Assembly (NCBI RefSeq): GCF_020697055.1
Contig: NZ_JAJFBP010000028.1
Coordinates: 47,721 to 111,720, forward strand
Source: Panacagrimonas sp.
GTDB taxonomy: Bacteria > Pseudomonadota > Gammaproteobacteria > Nevskiales > Nevskiaceae
Length of the DNA stretch: 64,000 nt
Direction: 5' to 3'
Shown in pieces: positions 26,149-41,285 of this stretch (position 1 is its first letter; the number at the start of each line of letters is the position of its first letter). The translations under genes and the position numbers were made by a program. Below the pieces are notes generated by a model. The model worked only from the letters and a program-made list of their open reading frames with translations. It did not search any database and was not told the origin of the DNA.

Positions 26149-27417
26149 TCAGGTCGTATTCGTCGCCGGCGGCTCCGGTGGCGGCGCGACTTCCAGCGCC
26201 ACCGGTGCCGGCAGCACCGGCTGTTTGCGCTGCGGCAGCCAGCGATCCCAGTACGGGAAAATGCGGATCAGGTGAAAGACGAAGAAGCCCGCCCAGCGCC
26301 GCCATAGCACCGCCTCGGAGTAGCGATCGCTTTCGATGCTCAGGCAGTGGTTCGAGATCAGGCGCTCGAGATTGGCCTTGAGCTCGGCGGCGAAGGCGCG
26401 ATCCCAGATGATCACGTTGGCCTCGAGGTTCAGCGACAGGCTGCTCGGATCCAGGTTGCTCGATCCCACCGTGCACCAGGCATCGTCGATCACCGCGACT
26501 TTTCCGTGCAGCGGCCGCTCGCAGTATTCGTAGATGCAGACGCCGGCCCGTGCAAGGTAGCGGTAGAGCGAGCGCGCGGCCCAGGTGGCGATGGCCTTGT
26601 CCGCGGCGCCGCCCTGGAGCACCAGGCGCACTTTCACGCCGCGGCGCGCGGCGCGGCGCATCTCGCGCACCAACCGATAGCCCGGAAAGAAATACGCGTT
26701 GGCGATCAGCACCTCGCTCCTGGCCTGGCGGATCGCCGCGCGGTAGTGGATCTCGATGTCGTCCTGGTGGCGATCGTTGTCGCGCCACGTGGCCAGCGCC
26801 GGTACGCCGCCCGACCGCGCGCGTTCCATCGACATCGGTTTCACACGAGAGCGCCACCAGGGCCGGTTGCGCGGGAGTTCGCGCAGTTCGAGCAGCGCCA
26901 GCACCAGCTCGCGGAAGTGGCCCACGATCGGCCCTTCGAGTTGTACCGCGTAGTCCTGCTTGGATTCGGGTCCGTGCTTGCGCAGGTGATCGATCGAGTA
27001 GTTGATGCCGCCGACGTAGGCCTCGCGCTGATCGACCACCACGATCTTGCGGTGCAGGCGCTTGAACATGTTCGTGCGCATGCCCAGCACGCGCGGCTTG
27101 GGGTCGAAATAACGGAAGTCGACGCCGGCATCGATCATCTCGGCGACGAATTCGCGCGACAGGTCCGGTGCGCCGTAGTGATCCGCCGTGGCGACCACCT
27201 TGACGCCGCGGCGCGCGGCATCGATCAGCGCCTGCTTGAGCGCCTGGCCCACCTCGTCATCGAAGATCAGGAAGGTTTCGAGCAGCACCTCGCGTTCGGC
27301 GCGCGCAATGGCGCCGAACACGGCCGGGTAGTACTCCTCCCCGTTTTCGAGCAGACGCACGCGATTGCCGTACGTCCAGTTGCCCGGTTGATCATCCAGC
27401 GGCATGGGGCGTCTCAC
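26149..27417 (-). CDS. clsB: cardiolipin synthase B (phospholipase D family)
   Basis: 422 aa from GTG 27417, which overlaps the upstream stop by 4 nt; ATG 27405 is an alternative start. Two HKD catalytic motifs are intact: HRKIVVVDQREAYVGGIN in the first half and HGKVAVIDDAWCTVGSSN in the second. The N-terminal phrase NRVRLLENGEEYYPAVFGAI is typical of ClsB. It transfers phosphatidyl groups to make cardiolipin at the inner membrane. The C-terminal Pro/Ala tail is variable. It follows the EEP-family gene and sits opposite a ybhN homologue, the same three families as E. coli ybhP-clsB-ybhN. Confidence 0.92.
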   Translation of the reverse strand: MRRPMPLDDQPGNWTYGNRVRLLENGEEYYPAVFGAIARAEREVLLETFLIFDDEVGQALKQALIDAARRGVKVVATADHYGAPDLSREFVAEMIDAGVDFRYFDPKPRVLGMRTNMFKRLHRKIVVVDQREAYVGGINYSIDHLRKHGPESKQDYAVQLEGPIVGHFRELVLALLELRELPRNRPWWRSRVKPMSMERARSGGVPALATWRDNDRHQDDIEIHYRAAIRQARSEVLIANAYFFPGYRLVREMRRAARRGVKVRLVLQGGAADKAIATWAARSLYRYLARAGVCIYEYCERPLHGKVAVIDDAWCTVGSSNLDPSSLSLNLEANVIIWDRAFAAELKANLERLISNHCLSIESDRYSEAVLWRRWAGFFVFHLIRIFPYWDRWLPQRKQPVLPAPVALEVAPPPEPPATNTT

Positions 27418-28259
27418 AGCGCCACCTCGGCCAGCAGCCCGGCGTGGTCCGACAGGTGCGACCAGGGCCGCAGTGACAGCACCGCGAGGTGGCGCACGAC
27501 GACGTTGCGCACGTAGATCCGATCGAGCCGCAGCACCGGCCAGCGGACGGGGAACGTTCGCGCCGAGGCGCCGCGACTTTCGTTGAACACCTCGGTCAAT
27601 CCCGCGCGCTCGCGCAGGCGGCGATTGGCGTGCACGCGCCAGTCGTTGAAGTCGCCGGCCACGACCAGCGGCGCATCATCCGGGATCTCGCGCGAGATCA
27701 GGTCGCAGAGCATGTCCATCTGCTTGCGACGGTGCGAACCCGCCAGTCCCAGGTGCACGCAGATCGCGTGCAGACGCCGCGGATGGCCCGCCTTGTCGCC
27801 CGGCACTTCGAGCACGCAATGGAGCAGGCCGCGACGTTCGGGTCCGGCGACCGACACGTCGTGGTTCTGGTGCGCGACGATCGGAAACTTGGAGAGCAGC
27901 GCGTTGCCGTGATGCCCTTCCGGATAGCTCGCGTTGCGGCCGTACGCGAACGCCGGCCAAATCGAGTCGGCGAGGAATTCGTACTGCGAGACCTCCGGCC
28001 AGCGCGGGTAGCGCACCGGATGCGCGGTGTGCGCGCCGATCACTTCCTGCAGGAAGACCACGTCGGCGGACACGCCGCGCACGGCTTCGCGCAGTTCGTG
28101 CAGCACCATGCGGCGGTTGAAGGAGGTGAAGCCCTTGTGCGTGTTGAGCGTCAGCATCTTCAACGCGCACGTGGCCGCCGCCGGCGGCATGGCAAGGGCG
28201 GGCGATGCGGCGGACGCCTGGCGGGGGTCGACGGCGTTCTGCAGGGTCGCGGCGGTCAC
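27414..28259 (-). CDS. endonuclease/exonuclease/phosphatase family protein (YbhP-like)
   Basis: 281 aa from GTG 28259; an ATG at 28190 would skip a low-complexity start. EEP-fold motifs are MLTLNTHKGFTSFNRR, VSADVVFLQEVIG (metal-binding E), ALLSKFPIV, VCVHLGL-type ICVHLGLAGSHRRKQMDML, PLVVAGDFNDWR (D and N), and LSDHAGLLAEV (terminal H). The position next to clsB and a ybhN homologue matches YbhP. It is likely a phosphodiesterase or phosphatase; substrate unknown. It overlaps clsB by 4 nt. Confidence 0.88.
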   Translation of the reverse strand: MTAATLQNAVDPRQASAASPALAMPPAAATCALKMLTLNTHKGFTSFNRRMVLHELREAVRGVSADVVFLQEVIGAHTAHPVRYPRWPEVSQYEFLADSIWPAFAYGRNASYPEGHHGNALLSKFPIVAHQNHDVSVAGPERRGLLHCVLEVPGDKAGHPRRLHAICVHLGLAGSHRRKQMDMLCDLISREIPDDAPLVVAGDFNDWRVHANRRLRERAGLTEVFNESRGASARTFPVRWPVLRLDRIYVRNVVVRHLAVLSLRPWSHLSDHAGLLAEVAL

Positions 28260-28334
28260 GATCGGTCGGGATTCAGGTTCAGGAGGTGGCTCATACGCTT
28301 ACCGGACCCCAACCAAGCAAATCGCGTTCCGCCA

Positions 28335-29381
28335 ATGTCGTGGGAACGGGCCTTGCTCGGACGGACGGTCGTGGATTCCGCGACGACCCCCGTACATCAC
28401 GAGGTGCTGCCGCTGCCGCCGCCTCCGGCGCCGGTGAGGCGCAAGCGTTGGATCGCGCTGGTATGGCGCGCGCTGCTGCTGCTGTTCTTCGTGTGCGTCG
28501 CAACGCTGATCGCATCCAAGGCCAGCCAGGTGGACTGGGCGCGCGTCGGCGAGTCGCTGTCGAGCTACAGCGCCACCGAACTGCTGCTCGCATTCGTCGC
28601 GGCGGCACTGGGCTACGTCTGCACAGGCAGCTTCGACCTGATCGGGCGGCGCTATACCGGGCACCGGCTGCCCAAACTGCGCACGTTCTCGATCAACGCG
28701 GTCGCGTACGCGTTTTCGCTCAACCTCGGCGCCCTGGTCGGCGGATGGGGTTTTCGCGTCCGCCTGTACACGCGATTCGGCCTGCCGGTCTGGGTGGTGC
28801 TGCGCATCATCATGCTGGCGGTGGTCACGAACTGGAGCGGCTTCGTGCTGTTGACGGGGCTGCTTCTGCTGCTGTGGCCGCCGGCCCTGCCAACACAGTG
28901 GGCGGTGCCGGTGGTGGCGCTGCGCGCGTGCGGCGTGATCCTGCTCGGCGCGATCGGCGCGTACCTGACTGCGTGCGCGATCGGGCACAAGCGCGGATGG
29001 GCGATGAAGGTGCGCGGCGAGCGCATGCGCCTGCCGAGCCTGCACATGGGCATCGCGCAGTTGCTGCTCTCCTGTGCGAGCTGGCTGCTGATGGCGGCGG
29101 CGCTGGCGCTGCTGCTGCCGGCGGATCTGCCGTTCAAACGGGTCGTGGAATCGCTGTTCGCCAGCGCCATCGCCGGCGCGGCGCTGCACGTGCCCGGCAA
29201 CGTCGGCGTGCTCGAAGGCAGCTTCGCCGCGCTGATGGCCTCTGAACTGGACGAAGTCGACGCGTTGGCCGGGATCCTCGCCTTCCGGGCGGTGTATTTC
29301 CTCGCGCCGTTCCTGCTCGCCGGCGTGGGTTACGCCGTGCTCGAAACCAGCGCCCGCAGACAGCGCAGAAAGAAGGCCTGA
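28335..29381 (+). CDS. YbhN/UPF0104 family (lysylphosphatidylglycerol synthase-like) membrane protein
   Basis: 348 aa from ATG 28335. After about 35 variable residues there are seven to eight membrane helices, for example ALLLLFFVCVATLIASKASQ. Conserved loops resemble the flippase part of aminoacyl-phosphatidylglycerol synthases (AYAFSLNLGALVGGWGFRVR and ALHVPGNVGVLEGSFAALMA). YbhN homologues have been tied to cardiolipin handling. It is divergent from the ybhP-clsB pair with only 75 nt between starts, so a shared regulatory region is likely. Confidence 0.88.
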   Translation: MSWERALLGRTVVDSATTPVHHEVLPLPPPPAPVRRKRWIALVWRALLLLFFVCVATLIASKASQVDWARVGESLSSYSATELLLAFVAAALGYVCTGSFDLIGRRYTGHRLPKLRTFSINAVAYAFSLNLGALVGGWGFRVRLYTRFGLPVWVVLRIIMLAVVTNWSGFVLLTGLLLLLWPPALPTQWAVPVVALRACGVILLGAIGAYLTACAIGHKRGWAMKVRGERMRLPSLHMGIAQLLLSCASWLLMAAALALLLPADLPFKRVVESLFASAIAGAALHVPGNVGVLEGSFAALMASELDEVDALAGILAFRAVYFLAPFLLAGVGYAVLETSARRQRRKKA

Positions 29382-29466
29382 ATACGCCCACCCTTGCGTG
29401 CTGCATCGAACGGGGCATCGCCGCGCAACTTGCAGCGTCCTCCACGGGCCTCCCGGTCCGCGTCGC

Positions 29467-29482
29467 GGGCACGAAACTTGTG
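29467..29482 (+). promoter_or_regulatory. sigma-54-like promoter upstream of the glgE operon
   Basis: Reads GGGCACGAAACTTGTG. It matches 10 of 13 defined positions (GGCACG, A, TTG); the -12 C is T. The predicted start is near 29493, giving a leader of about 160 nt before glgE. Confidence 0.35.
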
Positions 29483-29565
29483 CGCTGAAGCGGATTCGTC
29501 CCTCGTCGCGGCACCGCTCGACCGAGGGGTCATTCCCACTCGCCCCCCTTCGATCCGGAACGACC

Positions 29566-29655
29566 ATGACAGCCGCCTATTCCCCGGTGACGGCCACCGG
29601 TGCATCGACGCTCCTTCTCCACTTCCATCGCGGGTTCTGGCAGGTGCGCTCATGA
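29566..29655 (+). CDS. possible 29-aa leader peptide overlapping the glgE start
   Basis: ATG 29566 opens a 29-residue frame (MTAAYSPVTATGASTLLLHF...) whose TGA overlaps the glgE ATG in an ATGA junction. The Shine-Dalgarno (GGAA) is weak. The junction suggests translational coupling into glgE. It may instead be chance, since the only support is position. Confidence 0.3.
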   Translation: MTAAYSPVTATGASTLLLHFHRGFWQVRS

Positions 29656-31693
29656 GTACCGCCATGCGCAACACGCCCTCGCCGACGAGCGCGCAAGGTC
29701 GCGGGAGTGGCGGAGAAACCACGCCCAAGCCGCAGGAGGTGCTCGATCGTGCGGTCAAGGCGCCGCGCGTGATCATCGATCGGCTGCGGCCTTGCGTGGA
29801 CGACGGGCGCTTTCCCGCCAAGGGCGTGCTGCACCAGCCGATCCTGTTCGAGGCCGACGTGTTCAGCGACGGTCACGAGGTGCTCGCGGCCGAGCTGGTG
29901 CTGCGCGCGCCCGGCCACGACGGTGCAAGGCGCATCACGATGCAGGCACTCGGCAACGATCGCTTCCAGGCGCGCGTCGTACCCGCGCGCGTGGGCCGGC
30001 ACCTGTTCACCGTCGAAGCGTGGCTCGACACCTGGGCGAGCTACCGCCGCGGCCTGTCGCGACTGCACGAGGCCGACAAGGTCTCGCCGCAGGATCTGGC
30101 CGAAGGCCTCGAACGCGTCGGCGCGGCCGCACGGGTCGATCGCGACGGCGCGGTGCGATCGTTGATGGAACGGCTCACCGGTCGATCGCGCGAGGAAGTG
30201 ATCGCGCTGCTGCTCGACGACGGCGTGGCCGAGCTGATGTCCTCGCGCCTGTCGCGCGGATTCCCCACCCGCCATCCCTACGAGCTGAGCGTCGACGTCG
30301 AACGCGAACGCGCCGGCTTCGCCAGCTGGTACGAGCTGTTCCCGCGCTCGGCCGGCGCGCCGGGACGTCACGGCACGTTCGACGACGTCGTGTCGCGCCT
30401 GCCCGCGATCGCCGCGATGGGTTTCGATGTGCTCTACATGCCGCCGATCCATCCGATCGGAACGACCAAGCGCAAGGGTCGCAACAACAGCCTCGTCGCG
30501 GCGCCCGGCGACGTCGGCAGTCCGTACGCCATTGGTGCCGCCGACGGCGGCCACGATGCGGTGCACGCCGATCTGGGCGGGATCGAATCGCTGCGTCGCC
30601 TGCGCGATGCCGCGGCCGGCTACGGCATCGAGCTGGCGCTCGACATCGCGATCCAGTGCTCGCCCGACCATCCGTGGCTGCGCGAGCATCCCGAATGGTT
30701 CAGCTGGCGCAGCGACGGCAGCGTGAAGTGCGCCGAGAATCCGCCGAAGAAGTACGAGGACATCGTCAACGTCGAGTTCTACAACCCCGGCGCATTGCCC
30801 TCGTTGTGGATCGCATGGCGCGACGTCATCGAGAAGTGGATCGGCGAAGGCATCCGCATGTTCCGCGTCGACAATCCGCACACCAAGCCGCTGCCGTTCT
30901 GGCAGTGGCTGATCGCCGACATCCGTTCGCGGCATCCGGACGCGATCTTCCTCTCCGAGGCCTTCACGAAGCCGGCGATGATGTATCGCCTGGCCAAGAT
31001 CGGGTTCACGCAGAGCTACACCTACTTCACGTGGCGCAACCACAAGGAAGAACTCGACGCCTACATGCGCGAGCTCACCCAGGAGCCGCCGCGCGATTTC
31101 TTCCGGCCCAACTTCTTCGTCAATACGCCCGACATCAATCCGCCGTTCCTGCAGACCTCCGGCAGGGCGGGCTTCCTGATCCGCGCGGCGCTGGCCACGA
31201 CGCTGTCCGGACTATGGGGTCTCTACAGCGGTTTCGAGCTGTGCGAAGCGGCGCCGCTGCCCGGTCGCGAGGAATACCTGGACTCCGAGAAGTACGAACT
31301 GCGGCATCGCGACTGGACCGCGCCGGGCAACATCGTCGGCGAGATCTCGCGGCTCAACCACCTGCGGCGCGAGAACCGCGCGCTGCAGTCGCACCTCTGG
31401 TACCAGCCGGTGCGCTCCGACAACGATCACATCCTGGTCTACGCCCGGCAGGTGCCGGGCGACGACGTGCTGATCCTGGTCGCGGTGAGCCTGGATCCGC
31501 ACGCGACGCAGGAAGGCACGTTCGATCTGCCGTTCGATGCACTGGAAGTGGGCGAGGGCGGCGCGCTGGAGTCGGAGGAGCTGATGTCGGGACGGCGCTT
31601 CGTCTGGCACGAGCGCCGCCAGCATTGGCGCTTCGTGCCGCAGGAGATGCCGTTTGCGATCTTCAAGCTGCGCCGCGCCGGCGGGGTGGTGGC

Positions 31694-31697
<4 letters not shown>
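29652..31697 (+). CDS. glgE: alpha-1,4-glucan:maltose-1-phosphate maltosyltransferase
   Basis: 681 aa from ATG 29652. GH13 subfamily 3 enzyme with an N-terminal all-beta domain (VIIDRLRPCVDDGRFPAKGV) and a family-specific insert. The catalytic barrel has VLYMPPIHPIGTTKRKGRNN, the nucleophile aspartate in GIRMFRVDNPHTKP, the acid/base glutamate in AIFLSEAFTKPAMM, and QTSGRAGFLIRAALAT. It extends alpha-1,4-glucan using maltose-1-phosphate. Substrate is made by the maltokinase fused to TreS in the next gene, with which it overlaps by 4 nt. Length matches known GlgE. It is the first enzyme of the operon. Confidence 0.96.
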
Positions 31698-35111
<3,414 letters not shown>

Positions 35112-35119
<8 letters not shown>

Positions 35120-37340
35120 CGTTGCCCCGGCCGAACTGCGTCTGCCCGATCGCGCGGCGCACGCGCTGATCGAGGCCACCTGCGGCGATCCGTTTTCGCT
35201 GCTCGGACCGCATCCGCTGCGCGGCGGTGCGGTGGCGCTGCGCGTGTTCGTGCCCGGCGCCAAGGCGATCGCCGTGGTCGCGGGCGGTGCGGGCAAGCCG
35301 ATCGCGCTGCAGCCGGCGCAGGTACCCGGCCTGTTCGTCGGACCGCTCCAGCGGCGGGGAAACTACCGGCTGCGCATCGAATGGCCATCGGGGCAGATGC
35401 AGGAGACCGAGGACCCGTACGCGTTCGGCGAGCTGCTCGACCACCACGATCTGTCGCGCTTCTCGGGCGGCCTGCATCCGCACCTGGGCAGGGCGCTGGG
35501 TGCGCACGTGCTCGATCTGGACGGCGTGTCCGGCGTGCGCTTCGCGGTGTGGGCGCCCAACGCGCGCCGCGTGTCGGTGGTCGGCGACTTCAACAGCTGG
35601 GACGGACGGCGCCATCCGATGCGCCGCCGCGTCGAGGCCGGCGTGTGGGAACTGTTCGTGCCGCGCGTGAAAGCCGGCGCGATCTACAAGTACGAGGTGC
35701 TGGGACCGCACGGCGTCCTGCCGCTGCGCGCCGATCCGGTGGCGGGACAGGTGCAGGCCGCGCCGGAAACGGCCAGCGTCGTGCCCGATCCCACGCCGTT
35801 CGAATGGACCGATGGTCGATGGATGGACCAGCGCGCGAACCGCCAGGACGCGGGCGCGCCGATCTCGATGTACGAGGTGCACGCCGAATCCTGGCGCCGG
35901 CCCGCACCGCACGCGACGCTGGGCTGGAACGGCCTGGCCGATCAGCTGATCGACTACGCGCGCGGCCTGGGCTTCACGCACATCGAACTGATGCCGGTGA
36001 GCGCGCATCCGTTCGGCGGCTCGTGGGGCTACCAGCCGCTCGGGCTGTACGCGCCGCATCCGCCCCTGGGCACGCCGCGCGAACTGCAGCGCTTCGTCGA
36101 TCGCTGCCATGCCAAGGGCCTCGGCGTGATCGTCGACTGGGTGCCCGCGCATTTCCCGACCGACGCGCACGGCCTGGCGCGCTTCGACGGCACCGCGCTC
36201 TACGAACACGAGGATCCGCGCGAGGGCTATCACCAGGACTGGAACACGCTGATCTTCAACCTGGGCCGCACCGAGGTGCAGGCGCACCTGATCGGCAGCG
36301 CGCTGCACTGGCTGGACCATTTCCACGTGGACGGCCTGCGCGTCGACGCGGTCGCCTCGATGCTCTACCGCGACTACTCGCGCCGCGCCGGCGAGTGGGT
36401 GCCCAATATCCACGGTGGTCGCGAGAACCTCGAAGCCGTGGCCTTCCTGCGCCAGTTCACCTACGCCGTGCACGAATACCATCCGGGCGCCATCACCATC
36501 GCCGAAGAGTCGACCGCGTGGCCCGGCGTGACGCATCCGGTGAAGGACGGAGGCCTGGGGTTCGACTTCAAATGGAACATGGGCTGGATGAACGACACGC
36601 TGCGCTACGCGTCGCGCGATCCGGTGCATCGTCGCTGGGCGCACGACGACATCGGCTTCGGACTGGTCTACGCGTTCTCGGAGCGTTTCGTGCTTCCGCT
36701 TTCCCACGACGAAGTGGTGCACGGCAAGCGCTCGCTGCTCGGGCGCATGCCGGGGGACGACTGGCAACGCTTCGCCAACCTTCGCGCCTACTATGGGTTC
36801 ATGTGGGCGCACCCGGGAAAGAAGCTGCTCTTCATGGGCGGCGAAATCGCACAGGAGACCGAGTGGAATCACGACGCACAGCTCGATTGGACGGCGCTGG
36901 AGGGCGATGCGCCGACCGCCGCGATGCGGCGCGGCATGCAGCGGCTGATCGGCGATCTCAACGGTCTGGTCGTGGCAACGCCCGCGCTGCACCGCTCGGA
37001 TGCCGATCCGCAGGGTTTCGAGTGGATCGTCGGGGACGATCGCGACCAGAGCGTGTTCGTGTTCTGTCGTCACGCGCTGGACGAGCGCTCGCCGCCGGTG
37101 CTGGCCGCGATGAATTTCACGCCGGTGCCGCGACACGGCTACCGCATGGGCGTGCCGAGGGGCGGACGCTGGCGCGAGGTGCTCAACACCGACGCCGCCG
37201 CGTACGGCGGCTCGGGCATCGGCAATTTCGGCGGGGTCGAGGCGCAGGCAGTGCCCTGCCACGGCCACGCACACAGCATCGAACTGACGCTGCCGCCGCT
37301 GGGCGTCGTGTGGCTGCAGGCTGCGGACGCGAGCACCTGA
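35112..37340 (+). CDS. glgB: 1,4-alpha-glucan branching enzyme
   Basis: 742 aa from ATG 35112, inside the treS end (8-nt overlap), with GGAG 7-8 nt upstream. Two N-terminal carbohydrate-binding/early-set domains are followed by the GH13 barrel: region [12 protein letters not shown], region [14 protein letters not shown] with the nucleophile, region [18 protein letters not shown] with the acid/base, and region [15 protein letters not shown]. It creates alpha-1,6 branches in the glucan made by GlgE. Length is usual for GlgB with the longer N-terminus. Confidence 0.97.
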
Positions 37341-37344
37341 CCCT

Positions 37345-39492
37345 GTGGCGAATCCGATGATGCAGCCCGACGAACCGGGTCCGCTGGGCACGCACTGGGA
37401 CGGCCGTGGCTGCCACTTCGCGGTGTTCTCCGCGCACGCCGACGCGCTCGAGCTGTGCCTGTTCGACGCCGCCGGCAAGCACGAGGTCGCGCGCTATCGC
37501 CTGCCGGACTGCACGGACGGCGTGTGGCACGGCTACCTGCCGGGCGCGCGACCGGGCCAGTTGTATGGCTATCGCGCCTACGGCCCCTACGAGCCCGAGG
37601 CGGGGCACCGATTCAATCCGCACAAGCTGCTGCTCGATCCCTATGCGCGCCAGATCGCCGGCGAGCTGCGCTGGCACGACGCGCTGCATGGCTATCGCGT
37701 GGGCTCGCCCAAGGCCGACCTGTCGTTCGATCGGCGCGACAGCGCGGCGTACATGCCCAAGGCGATGATCAGCGGCGACCACTTCGACTGGGGCGGCGAC
37801 CATCCGCCGCGCGTGCCCTGGTCGGAAACGGTGATCTACGAGGCGCATGTGCGCGGCTTCACGCGCCGACGCAATGAGATCCTCGAGCACGATCGCGGCA
37901 CGTTCGGCGCGCTGGGCACGCAGCCGGTGATCGACTACCTGCGCGACCTGGGCATTACGGCCATCGAACTGCTGCCGATCCACTTCTTCGCGCGCGACCG
38001 CCGGCTTCTCGACCTGGGCCTGACCAACTACTGGGGCTACAACACGCTCGGATTTTTCGCCCCGGATCCGGCCTATCTCTCCGACGGCACCATCGGACAG
38101 GTGAAGTGGGCGGTGCAGCGGCTGCACGCGGCCGGCATCGAGGTGCTGCTCGACGTGGTCTACAACCACAGCTGCGAAGGCAGCGAGCTCGGGCCGACGC
38201 TGTCGTTCCGCGGCCTGGACAACGCCAGCTACTACCGCCTGCACCCGGATCAGCCGCGTCACTGCATCAACGACACCGGCTGCGGCAACACGCTGGATTT
38301 CTCGCATCCGCGCGTGATCCAGATGGTGATGGATTCGCTGCGGTGGTGGGTCACCGAGTACCACGTCGACGGATTCCGTTTCGACCTGGGCGTCACGCTC
38401 GGGCGCGAGCCCGGCGGCTTCGATCCCGGCGCGGGGTTCTTCGATGCGCTGCTTCAGGATCCGGTGCTGTCGAGGGTCAAGCTGATCTCCGAGCCCTGGG
38501 ACATCGGGCCCGGCGGGTACCAGGTGGGCAACCATCCGGCCGGCATGGCCGAATGGAACGGCGTCTATCGCGATGACGTGCGCCGATACTGGCGCGGCGA
38601 CGAGGGCCTGCGCGGGGCGCTGGCCGCGCGCCTGCAGGGTTCGGCCGACCTGTTCGACCATCACCGCCGCAGGCCGTGGGCGTCGGTCAATTTCATCACC
38701 GCGCACGACGGCTACACGCTCGAGGACTGGGTCAGCTACGAGCAGAAGCACAACGACGCCAACGGCGAGGACAACCGCGACGGCGCCGATGACAACAACA
38801 GCCGCAACTGGGGCGTCGAGGGACCGACCGACGATCCCGCGATCCTGGCGCTGCGCGATCGCGCCAAGTTCAACATGCTGGCGACGCTGCTGACGTCGCA
38901 CGGTACGCCGATGCTGCTGGCCGGCGACGAGTTCGGCCACACGCAGAACGGCAACAACAACGCGTACTGCCAGGACAACGAGATCTCCTGGCTCGACTGG
39001 TCGAAGCTCGAAGGCGAGCGCGGCCGGCGCCTGCACGACTTCGTGCGCAAGCTGCTCAAGCTGCGCGAGCAGTGGCTGCTGCTGCGCGGCGTTCGCTTCA
39101 TGCACGGGCAGGGCACCGAGGAGATCGGCCTGCCGGACCTGATGTGGTTCGACGAGCTCGGCCAGCGCCTGCACTCGGGCGATTGGGACAACCCGGTCGC
39201 GCGGTTGCTCGGCGTGCGCCGCGTGCAGCCGCGTGGCGATCGCGTCGAGATCGCGATGCTGCTGTTCAACGCCGATTCGGCCGAGCACGAGTTCGTGCTG
39301 CCGCCCCCGGTGCCGGCGTTTCGCGTGCTGTTCGACACCGCCGACCCGCTCGGCGACGAGCGTCCGGTCGCCGGCGATCGGTATGCGCTCGCCGCGGGGT
39401 GCATGGCGCTGCTGGGCGCGCAGGTCGATCGTCAGACCGCGCTGCAGTGGGGCGAGGCCAAGGTGCAGGACGCACCGGGGAACGACCCGTGA
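37345..39492 (+). CDS. glgX: glycogen debranching enzyme
   Basis: 715 aa from GTG 37345, 4 nt after glgB; ATG 37357 is an alternative start. An N-terminal CBM48 ([20 protein letters not shown]) precedes the GH13 isoamylase-type barrel. Motifs are [13 protein letters not shown], nucleophile in [15 protein letters not shown], acid/base in [16 protein letters not shown], and [16 protein letters not shown]. The [16 protein letters not shown] loop is characteristic of GlgX. It hydrolyses alpha-1,6 branches of limit dextrins, opening glucan for MalQ and TreY. It overlaps treZ by 4 nt (GTGA). Confidence 0.95.
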   Translation: MANPMMQPDEPGPLGTHWDGRGCHFAVFSAHADALELCLFDAAGKHEVARYRLPDCTDGVWHGYLPGARPGQLYGYRAYGPYEPEAGHRFNPHKLLLDPYARQIAGELRWHDALHGYRVGSPKADLSFDRRDSAAYMPKAMISGDHFDWGGDHPPRVPWSETVIYEAHVRGFTRRRNEILEHDRGTFGALGTQPVIDYLRDLGITAIELLPIHFFARDRRLLDLGLTNYWGYNTLGFFAPDPAYLSDGTIGQVKWAVQRLHAAGIEVLLDVVYNHSCEGSELGPTLSFRGLDNASYYRLHPDQPRHCINDTGCGNTLDFSHPRVIQMVMDSLRWWVTEYHVDGFRFDLGVTLGREPGGFDPGAGFFDALLQDPVLSRVKLISEPWDIGPGGYQVGNHPAGMAEWNGVYRDDVRRYWRGDEGLRGALAARLQGSADLFDHHRRRPWASVNFITAHDGYTLEDWVSYEQKHNDANGEDNRDGADDNNSRNWGVEGPTDDPAILALRDRAKFNMLATLLTSHGTPMLLAGDEFGHTQNGNNNAYCQDNEISWLDWSKLEGERGRRLHDFVRKLLKLREQWLLLRGVRFMHGQGTEEIGLPDLMWFDELGQRLHSGDWDNPVARLLGVRRVQPRGDRVEIAMLLFNADSAEHEFVLPPPVPAFRVLFDTADPLGDERPVAGDRYALAAGCMALLGAQVDRQTALQWGEAKVQDAPGNDP

Positions 39493-41282
39493 CGGCGCCG
39501 CGCGCGGGGCTCGGCGCCGTGCCGCAGGCGGACGGCTCCACCCGGTTCCGTTTCTGGGCGCCGGCGCTGGACGGCGTCACGCTCGAGCTCGGCGACGGGC
39601 GCACGCAGGCGTTGAAGCCCGACCCGCAGGGCCTGTTCGAGCACCGCTTCGCGCGTTGCCCGGCGGGCACCGCGTATCGCTACCGGCTGCCTGACAGCAC
39701 CGCGGTGCCCGACCCGGCGTCGCGCGCGCAGGCCGACGACGTGCACGGCGACAGCCTCGTGGTCGATCCCGGCGCGTATGCCTGGAAGCACGATCAATGG
39801 CGCGGACGGCCGTGGTCGCAGACGGTGATCTACGAGCTGCACCCGGGCCTCTGCGGCGGCTTCAAGGGCGTCGCCGGCGAACTGCCGCGGCTGGCGGAGC
39901 TCGGCATCACCGCGATCGAACTGATGCCGGTTGCGGATTTCCCGGGCCGCCGCAACTGGGGCTACGACGGCGTGCTGCCGTATGCGCCCGACCGGGCGTA
40001 CGGTGCGCCCGACGATCTGCGTGCGCTCGTCGACGAGGCGCACGGCCTGGGGCTGATGGTGTTTCTCGACGTGGTCTACAACCACTTCGGTCCCGACGGG
40101 AACTACCTGAACGCCTACGCCCCGGCTTTTTTTCGCGACGACGTGCAGACGCCCTGGGGCGCGGCGATCGATTTTCGCCGGCCGCAGGTGCGCGCGTTCT
40201 TCACCGAAAACGCACTGCACTGGATCGAGGAGTACCGCATCGACGGATTGCGCTTCGACGCCGTGCACGCGATCCATGATCCGGACTGGCTGCAGCAGAC
40301 GGCGCGGGCGATCCGGGCTTCGGCACAGGCCGCCGGGCGTTTCGTGCACCTGGTGCTGGAGAACGACGACAACCGCGCCGAGCTGCTGCGCCCGACGTCC
40401 GAAGGCGCGCATTACGACGCGCAGTGGAACGACGATGCGCACCACGCGCTGCACGTGCTGCTCACCGGCGAGCGCGAGGGCTACTACGCCGCGTACGCCG
40501 ACGCGCCGGCGCGCCATCTCGCACGATGCCTGTCGGAAGGATTCGCCTACCAGGGCGAGACGTTCGAGCCCAGCGGTCATGCGCGCGGAACGCGCAGCGC
40601 GGACCTGCCGCCGGCGGCGTTCGTGATGTTCCTGCAGAACCACGACCAGGTCGGCAACCGCGCGTTCGGCGATCGCCTGAGCGTGCTCTGCCGCGAGCCC
40701 GAAGCATTGCGTGCGGCCACCGCGCTGCTGCTGCTGGCTCCGTCGATCCCGTTGCTGTTCATGGGCGAGCCCTGGGGCAGCCGTACGCCGTTCCTGTATT
40801 TCACCGACCACACCGACGCGAAGCTGGCAGGCCTGGTGCGCGAAGGACGCCGGCGCGAGTTCGCGCGGTTCCGGGCGTTCGCCGACCCCGCGACCCGCGA
40901 GCGCATTCCGGACCCGAACGAGCCCGCGACGTTCGAGCGTTCGCGCGCCGACGCGCTCGAGGACGACGTCGGCGCGCGCATCCACGCCGACGAACTGCGC
41001 CATCTGCTGCGGGTGCGGCGCGAGCACGTGGTGCCCGGCATCGACGGCTGCGTTTCGCTCGGGGCGCGGGCGATCGGCGACGCCGCGGTCTGCGCGCGCT
41101 GGCGCCTGGGCGACGGCCGCGTGCTAACGCTCGCCGCGAACTTCGGCGAGGAGCCGATCACGCTGGATCCGTCACCGGCGGGCGCGCTGGTCCATTCGAC
41201 CCGCATCGCGCAGGCGCACGCCGCGCCGGCCGGTGACGCGGTGCCGCTGCCGGCGTTCTGCTGCGCGGCCTGGATCGCCTGA
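39489..41282 (+). CDS. treZ: malto-oligosyltrehalose trehalohydrolase
   Basis: 597 aa from GTG 39489. An N-terminal beta domain ([20 protein letters not shown]) precedes a GH13 barrel: [52 protein letters not shown] (nucleophile), [12 protein letters not shown] (acid/base), and [16 protein letters not shown]. These blocks, especially [17 protein letters not shown], are typical of TreZ. It releases free trehalose from maltooligosyl-trehalose made by TreY two genes downstream. The gap to malQ is only 3 nt. Confidence 0.95.
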   Translation: MTAPRAGLGAVPQADGSTRFRFWAPALDGVTLELGDGRTQALKPDPQGLFEHRFARCPAGTAYRYRLPDSTAVPDPASRAQADDVHGDSLVVDPGAYAWKHDQWRGRPWSQTVIYELHPGLCGGFKGVAGELPRLAELGITAIELMPVADFPGRRNWGYDGVLPYAPDRAYGAPDDLRALVDEAHGLGLMVFLDVVYNHFGPDGNYLNAYAPAFFRDDVQTPWGAAIDFRRPQVRAFFTENALHWIEEYRIDGLRFDAVHAIHDPDWLQQTARAIRASAQAAGRFVHLVLENDDNRAELLRPTSEGAHYDAQWNDDAHHALHVLLTGEREGYYAAYADAPARHLARCLSEGFAYQGETFEPSGHARGTRSADLPPAAFVMFLQNHDQVGNRAFGDRLSVLCREPEALRAATALLLLAPSIPLLFMGEPWGSRTPFLYFTDHTDAKLAGLVREGRRREFARFRAFADPATRERIPDPNEPATFERSRADALEDDVGARIHADELRHLLRVRREHVVPGIDGCVSLGARAIGDAAVCARWRLGDGRVLTLAANFGEEPITLDPSPAGALVHSTRIAQAHAAPAGDAVPLPAFCCAAWIA

Positions 41283-41285
41283 GCG

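Noticed and set aside
29600..31693. Upstream extension of the treS frame through glgE, giving a 1839-codon frame
   Set aside because: The extension is out of frame with glgE and Arg-rich nonsense; ATG 31694 with a 4-nt overlap is the true start.
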